Below, piece by piece: positions 29,791 to 38,786 of a stretch of DNA of 64,000 nt. Position 1 is the stretch's first letter. Each line of letters starts with the position of its first letter. The DNA is taken from contig NC_042510.1 of assembly GCF_003054445.1 (NCBI RefSeq), positions 496,001 through 560,000 of the forward strand, written 5' to 3'. The position numbers were made by a program, and so were the translations under genes. Source of the DNA: Pichia kudriavzevii (taxonomy: Eukaryota; Ascomycota; Pichiomycetes; Pichiales; Pichiaceae). The notes beneath the pieces were generated by a model. The model was not told where the DNA came from. It made no database searches and was given only the letters and a program-made list of their open reading frames with translations.

Positions 29791-31527
29791 ATGGTTCTTC
29801 ATAAATTGATCACTATTGTCTTGTACTTGTTAATAGTTAAAGCCTCCTATCTAAGCTTGCCAATTTCAAAAAAGTCGTATAGCACAGAAGAGGGTATTAT
29901 TTCTAAGCAAAGACCCCATCGTCTAATCAAAAATAGAAAGGCCGTCCTGAAAAGGAATGTTTTTGGTGAACTAGAAACTACCATTAGGTTTGATCAAACA
30001 TTTGTTGAGGTTCATCTGAGATTTGGCTCCAATAGAGATCCAGTAACTCTTCTTCTAGACACGGCATCTTCAGATTTGGTGGTAAACTCTAGTGATAATG
30101 AATTTTGTATTAGTGATGGACCTGATCCAGAAAGTAGTTTTGATACTTTAGTCAACTCTTTGGCGTTTTATAAACGTGAGGAAGCGGTAAGCTGCCCAAT
30201 TCCTAACTCAAGAACAAAAATCAGGAAAAAATCAACAACAACTGTTAGTGAAAACTTCAAATATAAAACAGAGTCGGTTATTGATCAGCATTCAATGCAA
30301 CATTCTTCAAATATAGCAGTATCTTCTGCGCCTCCATACCCAAAAATCAAAAATTACAGTTCCACCCCAGACCCTTCATTTATTCAAAACCATGCCAACT
30401 ATTTGATGGAAACAACGAATTGTCCACATTTTGGAATGTACGATCCTTACAATTCAACTTCATTCTATAATTTGACAACTCCTTTAAATATTCAATATTT
30501 GGACGGTAGTGCATATTCTGGTTTTTATGGTACTGACGATGTTTATTTTGCGGATACCAAAATATCACAGGTCCAATTTGGCTTGAATGTGGAAACCGAT
30601 AAAGAGTGGGGCACACTTGGTATTGGTTTTGGAAGCAACGAAAATACGGCACAAGATGGTCTAAAGGAATACGACAACTTTCCAAAAAAGCTGAAGAGAG
30701 AGGCAATCATTAAGAAACAAGTATTTTCAATATATGCACCTTATAACAGTGCTCCCCAGTCCCTTATATTTGGTGGTTATGATCGAAATGGTTATATCCA
30801 GGAGTCAGGTTTAACTCTCGTGCCCATTATTGATTATTCTCCAAGGGATAAAAAAGGGAGTGGACCCTTTTATCTTTCCATAACTATAAACTCCATAAGT
30901 TTTTCTTACGGTAATTTGAAACAAAAGGAAGAGGTTGCAAAGGGAAATGCGGTCACTATACTTGATACGGGTTCTACAAGCTCAATATTCCCTGATTACA
31001 TAATTGCACAACTAGTTATCAAATACAGCTTCCAATGGTCATCACAGTTGAACTGCTATGTTATCCAAGAAAAAGAAATTCCGAAAGATGATTTTTATGT
31101 CACTTTTGATTTCCAAAACGCTTTGATTAAAGTTCCACTTATTGATTTTACATATCCTGTAATAGATGGTGATACATTATCACCTACGGGAATGCGATCG
31201 CTACAAGTTACTAGTTCTGATAGTGACCTGTTGGTCCTTGGTGATGATATCCTGCAGAATGTTTTTTTTATTGTTGATATGGAAGACCTAAATATTGCCT
31301 TAGGACAAATCAATCCAGACAAAACAAGTGAAAATATAGTTGTGGTGAGAGATAAAATAGTTGATGCTATCAAATCAAATGAATGGGACAACGTTTGGGG
31401 TTACAATGGTTGTCGAAAACTAGAACTAATCAATATTTCAGGTTCAAGGACTCCAGAAGAATATCATAGTGACAAGAATATTTCTCTTTATTTCCCAGGT
31501 TTGACTGGCAATGGTTTTAGTTGGTAA
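29791..31527 (+). CDS. Yapsin-like secreted aspartic protease, altered first active-site motif (DTAS)
   Basis: 578 residues. A hydrophobic signal peptide covers about 1-19 (KLITIVLYLLIVKASY). A propeptide ends near the dibasic K54-R55 (AVLKRNVF), the place where yapsins are processed. The first catalytic motif is D90-T-A-S where pepsin-family enzymes have D-T-G-S/T; the second is the normal D392-T-G-S. A large insert (about 105-235) replaces the usual yapsin loop, and the flap region YLDGSAYSGFYGTDDVYF follows. The end (GLTGNGFSW) has no hydrophobic tail, so no GPI anchor is predicted, unlike classical yapsins. Whether the Gly-to-Ala change permits activity is unknown. It is convergent with a second diverged paralogue (173 bp between stops). 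Confidence 0.82.
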   Translation: MVLHKLITIVLYLLIVKASYLSLPISKKSYSTEEGIISKQRPHRLIKNRKAVLKRNVFGELETTIRFDQTFVEVHLRFGSNRDPVTLLLDTASSDLVVNSSDNEFCISDGPDPESSFDTLVNSLAFYKREEAVSCPIPNSRTKIRKKSTTTVSENFKYKTESVIDQHSMQHSSNIAVSSAPPYPKIKNYSSTPDPSFIQNHANYLMETTNCPHFGMYDPYNSTSFYNLTTPLNIQYLDGSAYSGFYGTDDVYFADTKISQVQFGLNVETDKEWGTLGIGFGSNENTAQDGLKEYDNFPKKLKREAIIKKQVFSIYAPYNSAPQSLIFGGYDRNGYIQESGLTLVPIIDYSPRDKKGSGPFYLSITINSISFSYGNLKQKEEVAKGNAVTILDTGSTSSIFPDYIIAQLVIKYSFQWSSQLNCYVIQEKEIPKDDFYVTFDFQNALIKVPLIDFTYPVIDGDTLSPTGMRSLQVTSSDSDLLVLGDDILQNVFFIVDMEDLNIALGQINPDKTSENIVVVRDKIVDAIKSNEWDNVWGYNGCRKLELINISGSRTPEEYHSDKNISLYFPGLTGNGFSW

Positions 31528-31700
31528 GCTTAGATACAGAGCAAATACTTGAAGATTCTTTTTTTTTAGAGAATAGAATTATAAAAAACAAATTAAATAT
31601 ATATTAAATTGCACGTAAAGAATTTTGATAATAAGTAAACAATAAGAAATAGTATTAAAACTAAGCCTACTCGTTCGGAGATGCTAAGCTATTTTTTTTT
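31528..31700. other. Intergenic between convergent yapsin-like genes
   Basis: AT-rich 173 bp with A/T runs that would serve as poly-A signals for both genes. No gene. Confidence 0.5.
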
Positions 31701-33659
31701 TCAGTTTTTCGTCGTTGAACTTTTTTCATTAGTACTAGTTTTGGTGGAACTAGTTTTCTCACCTTTTGATTTTGTGGTTTCTCTTTCAGTACTAGTTTTT
31801 GTGGTGATTGCTTTCGATTTTGCCTTTTTGGTGTTTGAAGATTGTTTCGTTGTGGAGGAAGCATCACCCACAGTGATAGAGAAAGGTGTAGCAGAAGGGA
31901 TGTAGGACAAAAAAAATGATGTCTTTGTGACACTATTCGGATTATGAACTTCATTCAACTTCAAATCGGTAACGCCGTGGTAGCCATAAGTGTAGTTGTA
32001 ATGTCTTGCTGACGTTGCGTTAGGGAAATGAGAAGTAACTGCTACAATATCTTCAGAAAGAGGCTCGAAGTTCTTTGGAGCGATTGCAATTTCTAGGTCA
32101 TCCAAATCAACTGCAACATATAGATATTGAAGAATAACGTCACCCAAAACATATGTATTTGGAGAGGCACTGACGCCAAAAACCACAAATTCACCTGCAT
32201 TGTCATGCTTTCCAGATATATCAACCAATGGGAAAGTCAAATCAAGAATTGGGATGTCAACTTCAACACCTTGAAAATCAAGAATCAAAGTTTTGTTTTC
32301 TAGTTGGCTTGAATTTGCGACAAAAGCCTCCAAGGATTCCGAGTAATTGAATCCGGCATAGTGTACAATTTCATCGAAAACATAGTAAGGTAACGTTGCA
32401 GTTGCAGAGGTGGTATCAAGGATTGCGGCACCTAGACCTGAGGCAATTAGATGGGTATCATTTGCGTTATCATAGTCATCATCAAAGTAAATAGAAGATA
32501 AAGTAATTGCGATAGCAGATGCATTTCTGGAGTCATTGAATGCTACTGGAACTTCAATAAGTGGTAAGATTGTCAAATTACCTATAAATTGTTCCAAATC
32601 CACACCACCAAATAACAAGGATGAGCCATTGGTGAGATAATTTTCATAAAGAGAGTATACGGACTTGTTAATGTAGCCATTATATTTCAAGTTATCAATG
32701 AAACTGTCATAATGGGTACCATTTGTTAACCAAGTTGATTGAGATGAAGGCAATCCTAGACCAAATACCCCAAATGAATCTGATAAAGAGTCATCCACTA
32801 ATCCAAATGAGACATTTGGAAGTATTGCATCACCATAAACAACAGTATCTTTAACCCAAATACCAGTAACATTTTCAAATTCAAAAGAGAGAGCTTCAAA
32901 TTTTTCTCCCTCAGTAGTAAAAGAATCTGAATCTGATTCATTGAAGAGCCCCCAAGCAGAGCAGTTTTGAGGTTCGTAATTCAAAACCGTCAAATTTTGA
33001 ATTGCAAAAGTAGGAGATGGGTATAAACTGAGGTAATTAGTCGAGGAAGCTGAAGGGTAAAATTGGATATCATGAGAGGTAGTTGAGACATGGGTACTTG
33101 TGACAGTTGCAATGTCTGTAGTTTCCGTGACAACTTCAACGTCAATAAAGTAAGCATCGGAGGAGGAATCGTATCTAGAAGATGTGATTGTGGATAAAAC
33201 TGGACCACTGGAACCCCCACTTATAGAAGCAGTTGCTGATGCACCCATGGAGGATGAGGAGGTGATAGTATTCACAAATTCATAGGCAATTGTGAAATTG
33301 GAGCCGAGCTCTTCATCCACACCATATGCACAAACTTCGTTGTCGACCGAATTTATCCAGAGGTCGGAAGAGAGGGTATCCACTAGAACTGTAACATTCT
33401 GAGCATTGGAACCAATTGCCAAATCAACGACGTAATAGATATTCTCATTGTATAGACCGGCAACTGTTCCATTAACAACCTCAGAACTGTTGAGGTTGCC
33501 CTTATAATAAGCATATAGAGGTGTCTTCTCAACGTCAGCTTGTTGAGCCCAAGAACCTCTTAGTTTCTTAGCATCCAATTTGATATAATCGGCCTTTGCC
33601 AGGCCCGAAAGTCCTGTCAAACCAATGATGGTTGTCACCAAGTTAGAAGCATTGACCAT
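31701..33659 (-). CDS. Yapsin-like protein with two degenerate catalytic motifs (DTLS / DTTS)
   Basis: 652 residues from the ATG at 33,659; the frame continues upstream only without an ATG. A signal peptide covers about 1-23 (VTTIIGLTGLSGLAKA). The aspartates D94 (DTLS, 94-97) and D415 (DTTS, 415-418) are both kept, but the Gly that follows in nearly all active pepsin-family enzymes is Leu and Thr. The flap has FEFENVTGIWVKDTV and lacks an obvious flap tyrosine. Asn-X-Ser/Thr sites are abundant. A Ser/Thr/Lys-rich tail of about 60 residues ends in SSTTKN with no hydrophobic GPI signal. It may be an inactive, secreted or wall-retained homologue. A true enzyme is not excluded. Confidence 0.8.
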   Translation of the reverse strand: MVNASNLVTTIIGLTGLSGLAKADYIKLDAKKLRGSWAQQADVEKTPLYAYYKGNLNSSEVVNGTVAGLYNENIYYVVDLAIGSNAQNVTVLVDTLSSDLWINSVDNEVCAYGVDEELGSNFTIAYEFVNTITSSSSMGASATASISGGSSGPVLSTITSSRYDSSSDAYFIDVEVVTETTDIATVTSTHVSTTSHDIQFYPSASSTNYLSLYPSPTFAIQNLTVLNYEPQNCSAWGLFNESDSDSFTTEGEKFEALSFEFENVTGIWVKDTVVYGDAILPNVSFGLVDDSLSDSFGVFGLGLPSSQSTWLTNGTHYDSFIDNLKYNGYINKSVYSLYENYLTNGSSLLFGGVDLEQFIGNLTILPLIEVPVAFNDSRNASAIAITLSSIYFDDDYDNANDTHLIASGLGAAILDTTSATATLPYYVFDEIVHYAGFNYSESLEAFVANSSQLENKTLILDFQGVEVDIPILDLTFPLVDISGKHDNAGEFVVFGVSASPNTYVLGDVILQYLYVAVDLDDLEIAIAPKNFEPLSEDIVAVTSHFPNATSARHYNYTYGYHGVTDLKLNEVHNPNSVTKTSFFLSYIPSATPFSITVGDASSTTKQSSNTKKAKSKAITTKTSTERETTKSKGEKTSSTKTSTNEKSSTTKN

Positions 33660-34924
33660 GGTTTTGACTTTCTGTGTTGAATGAGGTAAAAGAAGCACGC
33701 AATAGTTTCACACTGGGAAAACAGGTTGATAACTTAGAGACACCACCAAGTGAATCTGGGAAGGAAGCAGTATATAGCAATCAATCTGAGCCGTGGGCCG
33801 AGTTATTTTTAATAAAATGGCCCTCTTTTATTTTATTTTTTTTTTTAGAAACCGAAAGAACAACATAATGTCAATATACCAAAAGGGGAAATGCGACTGC
33901 CTCTTTGGGGCGCCAGCGAGGCGGCTCAACATCAACAGTCAAATGTGGCAAAAGACAATAAACAACACCACATGGTTATACCGAAAGCCACCATTATAGG
34001 CAGGGCATAGTAGAAGACAAGACATGGTGTTAGTGGTGCTCTATGAATGGGGTGATGTGTAGTACCAGGAGTGTCTAGAAACAAAGAAGAAGGGAGTGGA
34101 AAAGCACGACAAGGGGAGGGGAAAACTACTCAAAGTATAGTAAAAGGAAACGATGCTAGGCGATTCTATGTGTACGAAATTGGAAAAACAATAAGAGGTA
34201 GGGTGTTCCTGAACAGGGTCAACTAGCCAATGTACATGGGGATGTCTAAAAGAAGAGATATAAGAAACGAAAACTTATGTAATTGTAGCACATGAAGAAA
34301 GGGCATGCAGAAAATTATGGTTTGAAGTAAGCTGACCTAGAACTTATAAGAAACTTCTGCTGGATAGAGAACGATGTAAATAAACGACATTGAGTATGCA
34401 CATGGGTATTAGATTTGGAGAGATGGTGGTTCTGGAACACTTTATGTGGCATTTGTCACACGATTCTCTCAAACAGGCTTGGTTGCAGCACTTTACCTTA
34501 TTTGCAACAAGGCCAACCTTCAAAACCAAGTAGCATTATACAGACGCCCAAACGTCGTCATTTACACACTTCTCGCTCATGTGGAAGAGGACGGACCCAA
34601 TTCTGCATAGAACTCTACGTGTCCTTCATGGTTGTAGACCTCATAATTGCAGTATCTTTGCTTCCATTAAAGTGGAAATGTGGGGAGGGGGAGTGGGGAC
34701 TGTGTATTATTTGAAGGAATGTAGTGGCAGTGTGCAGGAAGACGAAAATAAACTTGGGGCTCGACAACGAGAGACACACAAGTGGAAAGAGGCGATTGCA
34801 TGAATCTTCGGGTTTTTGGTTTTTTTTCTATTTTTTTTTTTTTATTTTTGACTACAAAGCCCAAGAAGCTTTACAGTTTTCTTGTTTGTATTATAAACAA
34901 CTATTGAAGAGGTGCTCTATTAGG
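33660..34924. other. 1.26-kb spacer upstream of SPC34
   Basis: It holds the yapsin-like gene's promoter on the left and SPC34's on the right. A T-rich stretch runs from about 33,826 to 33,848. Frames up to 99 codons near 34,400-34,860 start at non-ATG codons and resemble no family. I see no RNA gene or repeat here. Confidence 0.45.
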
Positions 34925-35491
34925 ATGGCATCGAAACTAGAACAGATGGGAGAAGCATTGGCTGAGATAAACAAACAGAATTTCAAGCCGTCGGGAATAT
35001 TCACCAACTCGCTGTTGAACACCACAGACCCAACACAAATTATCCGTGACATAAGAGACGAAGAGGCTGTCTTCTTTTTGGGCAAGAAGATGCAGGAAAT
35101 CGACTACGAGATGATCAGCAACTTGGGGTTCAATAATAGTGATCAGTATGCCCAGTATGAGGTGTCAAAACTTTTACAAGAGAGAAGCAATGATGCAGAA
35201 TTGGATTTGATGGTTGAAGAAGCCGTACCTCGAGATTTACGAGAAGATGTAGAGTATTCGGATGACATTGAGGACTTGGTGGCAATATACAAGAGGTGCC
35301 ATACCATAAAACGATTATGGGCGTCACCGACGATGACCATGCTAGATTCAGAGACCCTTAGCCTGTTGAAAAATACCCAAGATAAGCTTGATCAGGTTGT
35401 TGGACTACTCAGAGAAATTTCGCAGTTACGTAGAGATGTCAAGTCCCAGACACAGCAATTCAATCAATCATTTAGTAGTGAAGGCAGGTAG
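34925..35491 (+). CDS. SPC34: DASH/DAM1 complex subunit Spc34
   Basis: 188 residues from the ATG at 34,925. The frame is open further up, but the extra N-terminus (with a Phe run) is not protein-like and would be spacer. The Spc34 hallmark is at the start: MGEALAEINKQNFKPSGIFTNSLL (about 8-31), then an IIRDIRDEEAVFFL block, a central acidic helix and a C-terminal coiled coil (LDKVVGLLREISQLRRDVKSQ-like). Spc34 is one of the ten DASH subunits that form microtubule rings at kinetochores. It is shorter than S. cerevisiae Spc34 (295) but contains the conserved N-terminal block. The gene is convergent with VPS70. Confidence 0.88.
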   Translation: MASKLEQMGEALAEINKQNFKPSGIFTNSLLNTTDPTQIIRDIRDEEAVFFLGKKMQEIDYEMISNLGFNNSDQYAQYEVSKLLQERSNDAELDLMVEEAVPRDLREDVEYSDDIEDLVAIYKRCHTIKRLWASPTMTMLDSETLSLLKNTQDKLDQVVGLLREISQLRRDVKSQTQQFNQSFSSEGR

Positions 35492-35613
35492 TCAGAAAAA
35501 AGGAAGATGTAAAGAAGAATCTGTAAATTTGAATTTGGGGTTTTGGTTTTTGGAAAAAGGTTAAATCAAAGAGGAAGGAATAAAAACAAATATAAAATGA
35601 AAAGTGAGCAAGA

Positions 35614-37836
35614 CTATAAAGTAGTCATTCTAATCAAAGTACTCAAGAGGCCGTCGAAATGCCTCAACGCATGGAAGAAATCTTTGCGGTCCAAGTCTTC
35701 GATGGCTTCGGCCAAAAATGGCAATTCTTGTCCTTTATAACCGGTATACCTACCCGAGGCATAGGCAAAATGTTTAAACCAAGGACGCTCATTTAAACCC
35801 TTCCCATAGAGTAAATGTCTTTCAAAATATTGTAGGATCGAATTGACACCCTTGGCTCTGAAATGTAGCTTGATTCTTTGCCAATAAGTTAGAGAGTCCC
35901 ACTTCTCGTATAGAGCAAGGATGTTCATGATTTCCACGTCAAACTCTGCGGATGAGGCTTTGAGCTCATCGAGTTTGGCCTTCACGGATTCCAGCAACTC
36001 GGTGGAATTGTGGTGGTGGCATTTATCAACGTGATCGAAATTCCATTGATCTGGTATGTCCAAGTTATCATAATATTCAGACAAAGCAATGGCGTAGTCA
36101 CCTGTTCTGAATGGTATCACTGGTTCAGTAGATAAGTGTAAAGTAGTTAGGGCTAAAAACTTGGCAAGGAGATTGTGGAAGACAAATCCCGGATCGGCAA
36201 ATTCAGACATCCAATGGTAAGAATCGTATAGTGAATGGTATTGGAAAACAGGCGCCGTCTTCAAATCATTGGAGAATCCCATGTCTGCTGAAGGAATACC
36301 TAGGTGTTCTAGAAATACAGTGTAGTCAGATCCAGAACCTAGAGTGCCTATTTTCTCATGGTGTTGAAAGAAATGATCGTATAATGAAATTGTTGAATTT
36401 GGATATGGAATCTGTTTTGCACTTTCTAGCAAAACGTGATTCAATAGTGGAGATGACTGGATTGATAAAATGGACCCAACACTGGCAACATCGGTATTTA
36501 GATAAGCAATGCATTCCTTCTTCAATTTCCAGGAATAGTACTCGGCGAATTCGGTAGAACCAATCAAACCATATTCTTCTCCATCCCAGCTAGCAAAGAC
36601 AATGGAGACCCTTGGTTCCCAACCTGTAGCTGATAAATCACGGAATGCCCTAATGACCTCCAAGACTGCGGCCGATCCAGAATGAGGATCTGCAGCAGCT
36701 GGGGTCCAGGAATCGTGGTGATTACCAACTAGAATGAATTTGGAGTCATCTTTACCTTTGATTTTACCCATGATATTATGCATGGTGGAGATGTTAAAAT
36801 CTTGCTTGTTATAAACATTCAAGGTATATTTAGGGTTAGGACCCACAGAGTAGTCAAAATCTTTGACCAATCCGTCTTCCCATGAATCGATTTTCGGGCC
36901 GTGACCAGAGAGTTTGGATAGAATAGGTTGGATTTCCTTGAAAGACATTGGAATTGCAGGGATCCTAGGGGTGGAGATAAATGGATCTTCCCTTGGTAAA
37001 TCTTCACCTGGTTTTATGGCGTAACCGGGGGTAGTTGGGTCTCCCGGAATAACGGACAAAAATTGGGACGAACCTCTTTGAATGGCAGAAGGATTACGAG
37101 CAGGTCCGTTGGGGTAAGCATCAAACCCATTTTCGACAATTACCTCACCGTCATCATAGGTGTCAGTGTATATAACTACTGCCGCCATACCATGATCTTG
37201 TGCAAATTTGACTTTTAAGCCACGAAAAATCTTACCGTATCTAACAATTGCAATTTTCCCCTTCAAGAGAACGCCAGATTCCTCCAATTTATTGAAATCT
37301 TCAAAAGTACCATAATTGCAATACACATATTCGGCAGTCACGTTACCATTACCGGCATACCCCAAAAAGGCAGGAACCTTTTCGTATGAATTTGGATCCT
37401 CCTTGAGGGTGTCCTCTTGCAGAGAGGGGACGTACTTGACCTCGTTATCCTTGAACAAGACCACCGATTGGTTCAGTGGGTATGATATGTAGGCCGTATA
37501 TTCGTCAACAATGGCGTCTTGTAGTCCCAGTTCCTTGTATTTTTCCAAAGTATAATTCACCATTTTTAGATTGGTGCCAGCCAGTTGGTTATCTCTGGTA
37601 TAGTCGTACAACAACTTGCCCACGTTGTTTGTCTCCAACGAGTGCAAAATCAACTTTGAATATTCCTCCGAGACGCCACTGGTGGCAACAAGTGGGAACT
37701 CCCTGTCGAAAGTGTATTTAGAGAAGCTAGTCGCTATGTAGACAAGGACAACAGAGTATAGGACATAGAGGACAGTCCTCCTGGTGAGTGCCTTGCCCAG
37801 TGTATGGGGTCTTGTGGTGTGTTTCTCAATGTCCAT
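35614..37836 (-). CDS. VPS70: M28-family peptidase Vps70 (glutamate-carboxypeptidase II-like)
   Basis: 740 residues from the ATG at 37,836; the open frame upstream lacks an ATG start. A type II membrane topology is expected: short basic N-terminus, then one hydrophobic helix at about 21-38 (TVLYVLYSVVLVYIATSF). A protease-associated domain follows (GKIAIVRYGKIFRGLKVKFAQDHGMAAVVIY). The M28 core keeps the zinc ligands and catalytic residues: GNHHDSW and AAADPHSGSA near residue 372, DGEEYGLIGS with the Glu-Glu pair, LNTDVA and HSLYDSYHWM. The C-terminal TFR dimer domain completes it. S. cerevisiae Vps70 (YJR126C) is tied to vacuolar protein sorting and vacuolar metal handling. The active site appears intact. 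Confidence 0.93.
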   Translation of the reverse strand: MDIEKHTTRPHTLGKALTRRTVLYVLYSVVLVYIATSFSKYTFDREFPLVATSGVSEEYSKLILHSLETNNVGKLLYDYTRDNQLAGTNLKMVNYTLEKYKELGLQDAIVDEYTAYISYPLNQSVVLFKDNEVKYVPSLQEDTLKEDPNSYEKVPAFLGYAGNGNVTAEYVYCNYGTFEDFNKLEESGVLLKGKIAIVRYGKIFRGLKVKFAQDHGMAAVVIYTDTYDDGEVIVENGFDAYPNGPARNPSAIQRGSSQFLSVIPGDPTTPGYAIKPGEDLPREDPFISTPRIPAIPMSFKEIQPILSKLSGHGPKIDSWEDGLVKDFDYSVGPNPKYTLNVYNKQDFNISTMHNIMGKIKGKDDSKFILVGNHHDSWTPAAADPHSGSAAVLEVIRAFRDLSATGWEPRVSIVFASWDGEEYGLIGSTEFAEYYSWKLKKECIAYLNTDVASVGSILSIQSSPLLNHVLLESAKQIPYPNSTISLYDHFFQHHEKIGTLGSGSDYTVFLEHLGIPSADMGFSNDLKTAPVFQYHSLYDSYHWMSEFADPGFVFHNLLAKFLALTTLHLSTEPVIPFRTGDYAIALSEYYDNLDIPDQWNFDHVDKCHHHNSTELLESVKAKLDELKASSAEFDVEIMNILALYEKWDSLTYWQRIKLHFRAKGVNSILQYFERHLLYGKGLNERPWFKHFAYASGRYTGYKGQELPFLAEAIEDLDRKDFFHALRHFDGLLSTLIRMTTL

Positions 37837-38089
37837 CCTAGAGATTATCAGAAACGTACTTAGAGAGAATGCCAATGTGTGTAATAGAGATGCCAATAAC
37901 GATCTCCTAGAAGGTCACACAACAAAAGTGCTCGTTCAGGCAAAGTCCACAATATATAATATACATAACATATTAGACACCGTCGTGGACGGACACATTG
38001 TATCACCACTCCCCTTATCGGGCCAACTTCCGGGAACTGTGGCAACTCGGTTCGCCGGTGACATTTTGATGCTGAGCCTCCACTTGTTT

Positions 38090-38250
38090 CGATTTTTCAT
38101 TTTTTTCATCTTTTTCATCTTTTTCTTTTTTTCTTTTTTCCTCTTTTTCTTTTTTTCTTTTTTTCTTTTTTCCTCTTTTTTTTTCTTTTTTCTTTTTTCT
38201 TTTTTCCTCTTTTTTTTTCTTTTTTCTTTTTTCCTCTTTTTTTTTCAATG
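38090..38250 (+). repeat. Homopyrimidine T/C tract
   Basis: Nearly pure T and C for about 160 bases, made of T5-8 runs separated by C or TC. Such tracts exclude nucleosomes in yeasts and can form triplex or stalled replication structures. It lies roughly 540-700 bp upstream of the HAD-phosphatase ATG and 250-410 bp from the VPS70 ATG. Confidence 0.9.
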
Positions 38251-38278
38251 TCGCTCTTCTTTTCTTTTTTGTCCAGTT

Positions 38279-38470
38279 TCGGAATACCAACCTCGGAAAG
38301 GGCACGACCGAGTTCGGAAAAATGATGACGTACGCGAGACGTACCTGTGCACCGACCGTGAGAAAACGTGATGCACCAAAAGAGGAAAAAAAAAAATCCG
38401 CTCTGGAACCACAGTCTCGGAAGAAAAAAAAAACCAACAAGACAAAACAAGAAATGACGTAATTCTCGGA
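38279..38470 (+). promoter_or_regulatory. Cluster of repeated promoter words upstream of HAD phosphatase 1
   Basis: TCGGA occurs five times (38,279, 38,293, 38,314, 38,417, 38,466). TGACGT, the core of CRE/ATF-type sites, occurs at 38,326-38,331 and 38,455-38,460. GACGTAC is repeated with an 11-base period at 38,327-38,333 and 38,338-38,344. No factor is established; TGACGT would fit a bZIP protein such as Sko1 or Aca1. Confidence 0.5.
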
Positions 38471-38624
38471 GGTGAGAGGTTTTTCTCGTCACATGGGTAC
38501 ACAGAGACAATAGGATTGACTATCTTGTTTCTTTTCTGGGATTGTGCAAAAAATTTTATTGTCTTGCCTTTTTTCACCACAAACGTCTATCCACGTTGCA
38601 TATTTATCATTTCTTTTCCAGGCT

Positions 38625-38631
38625 TATAAAA
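38625..38631 (+). promoter_or_regulatory. TATA box of HAD phosphatase 1
   Basis: TATAAAA sits 156 bp upstream of the ATG, within the usual yeast distance. The gene's strong codon bias fits a TATA-driven, abundantly expressed gene. Confidence 0.55.
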
Positions 38632-38786
38632 GGACCCATGTTGCCATAATTTCATATCTTTCCATATCTGTAGTTATCTGGTATTTACTTTGTAGATTAT
38701 ATTAAAGTGAATGTTGTTGTTTTTTTTATTTGTTGTTCATCAACTAATATATACATAGATCTCCAAACAACAACATCAATACAATT

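Larger units (their letters stand above)
37837..38786. other. Divergent promoter region (VPS70 / HAD-type phosphatase 1)
   Basis: 950 bp holding a homopyrimidine block (38,090-38,250), a cluster of TCGGA and TGACGT-type words (38,279-38,470) and a TATA box (38,625-38,631). The Lys/Glu-rich frames on the other strand of the pyrimidine tract are a composition effect and are not called as genes. Confidence 0.6.

Noticed and set aside
34344-34864. Frames of about 60-100 codons upstream of SPC34
   Set aside because: The longest (99 codons, plus strand) starts at a non-ATG codon, and the translations have no recognisable domain.
38015-38510. Lys/Glu-rich minus-strand frames of 131-141 codons
   Set aside because: They are the reverse strand of a pure T/C tract, so any frame reads as Lys, Glu and Arg. 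No start context and no family.
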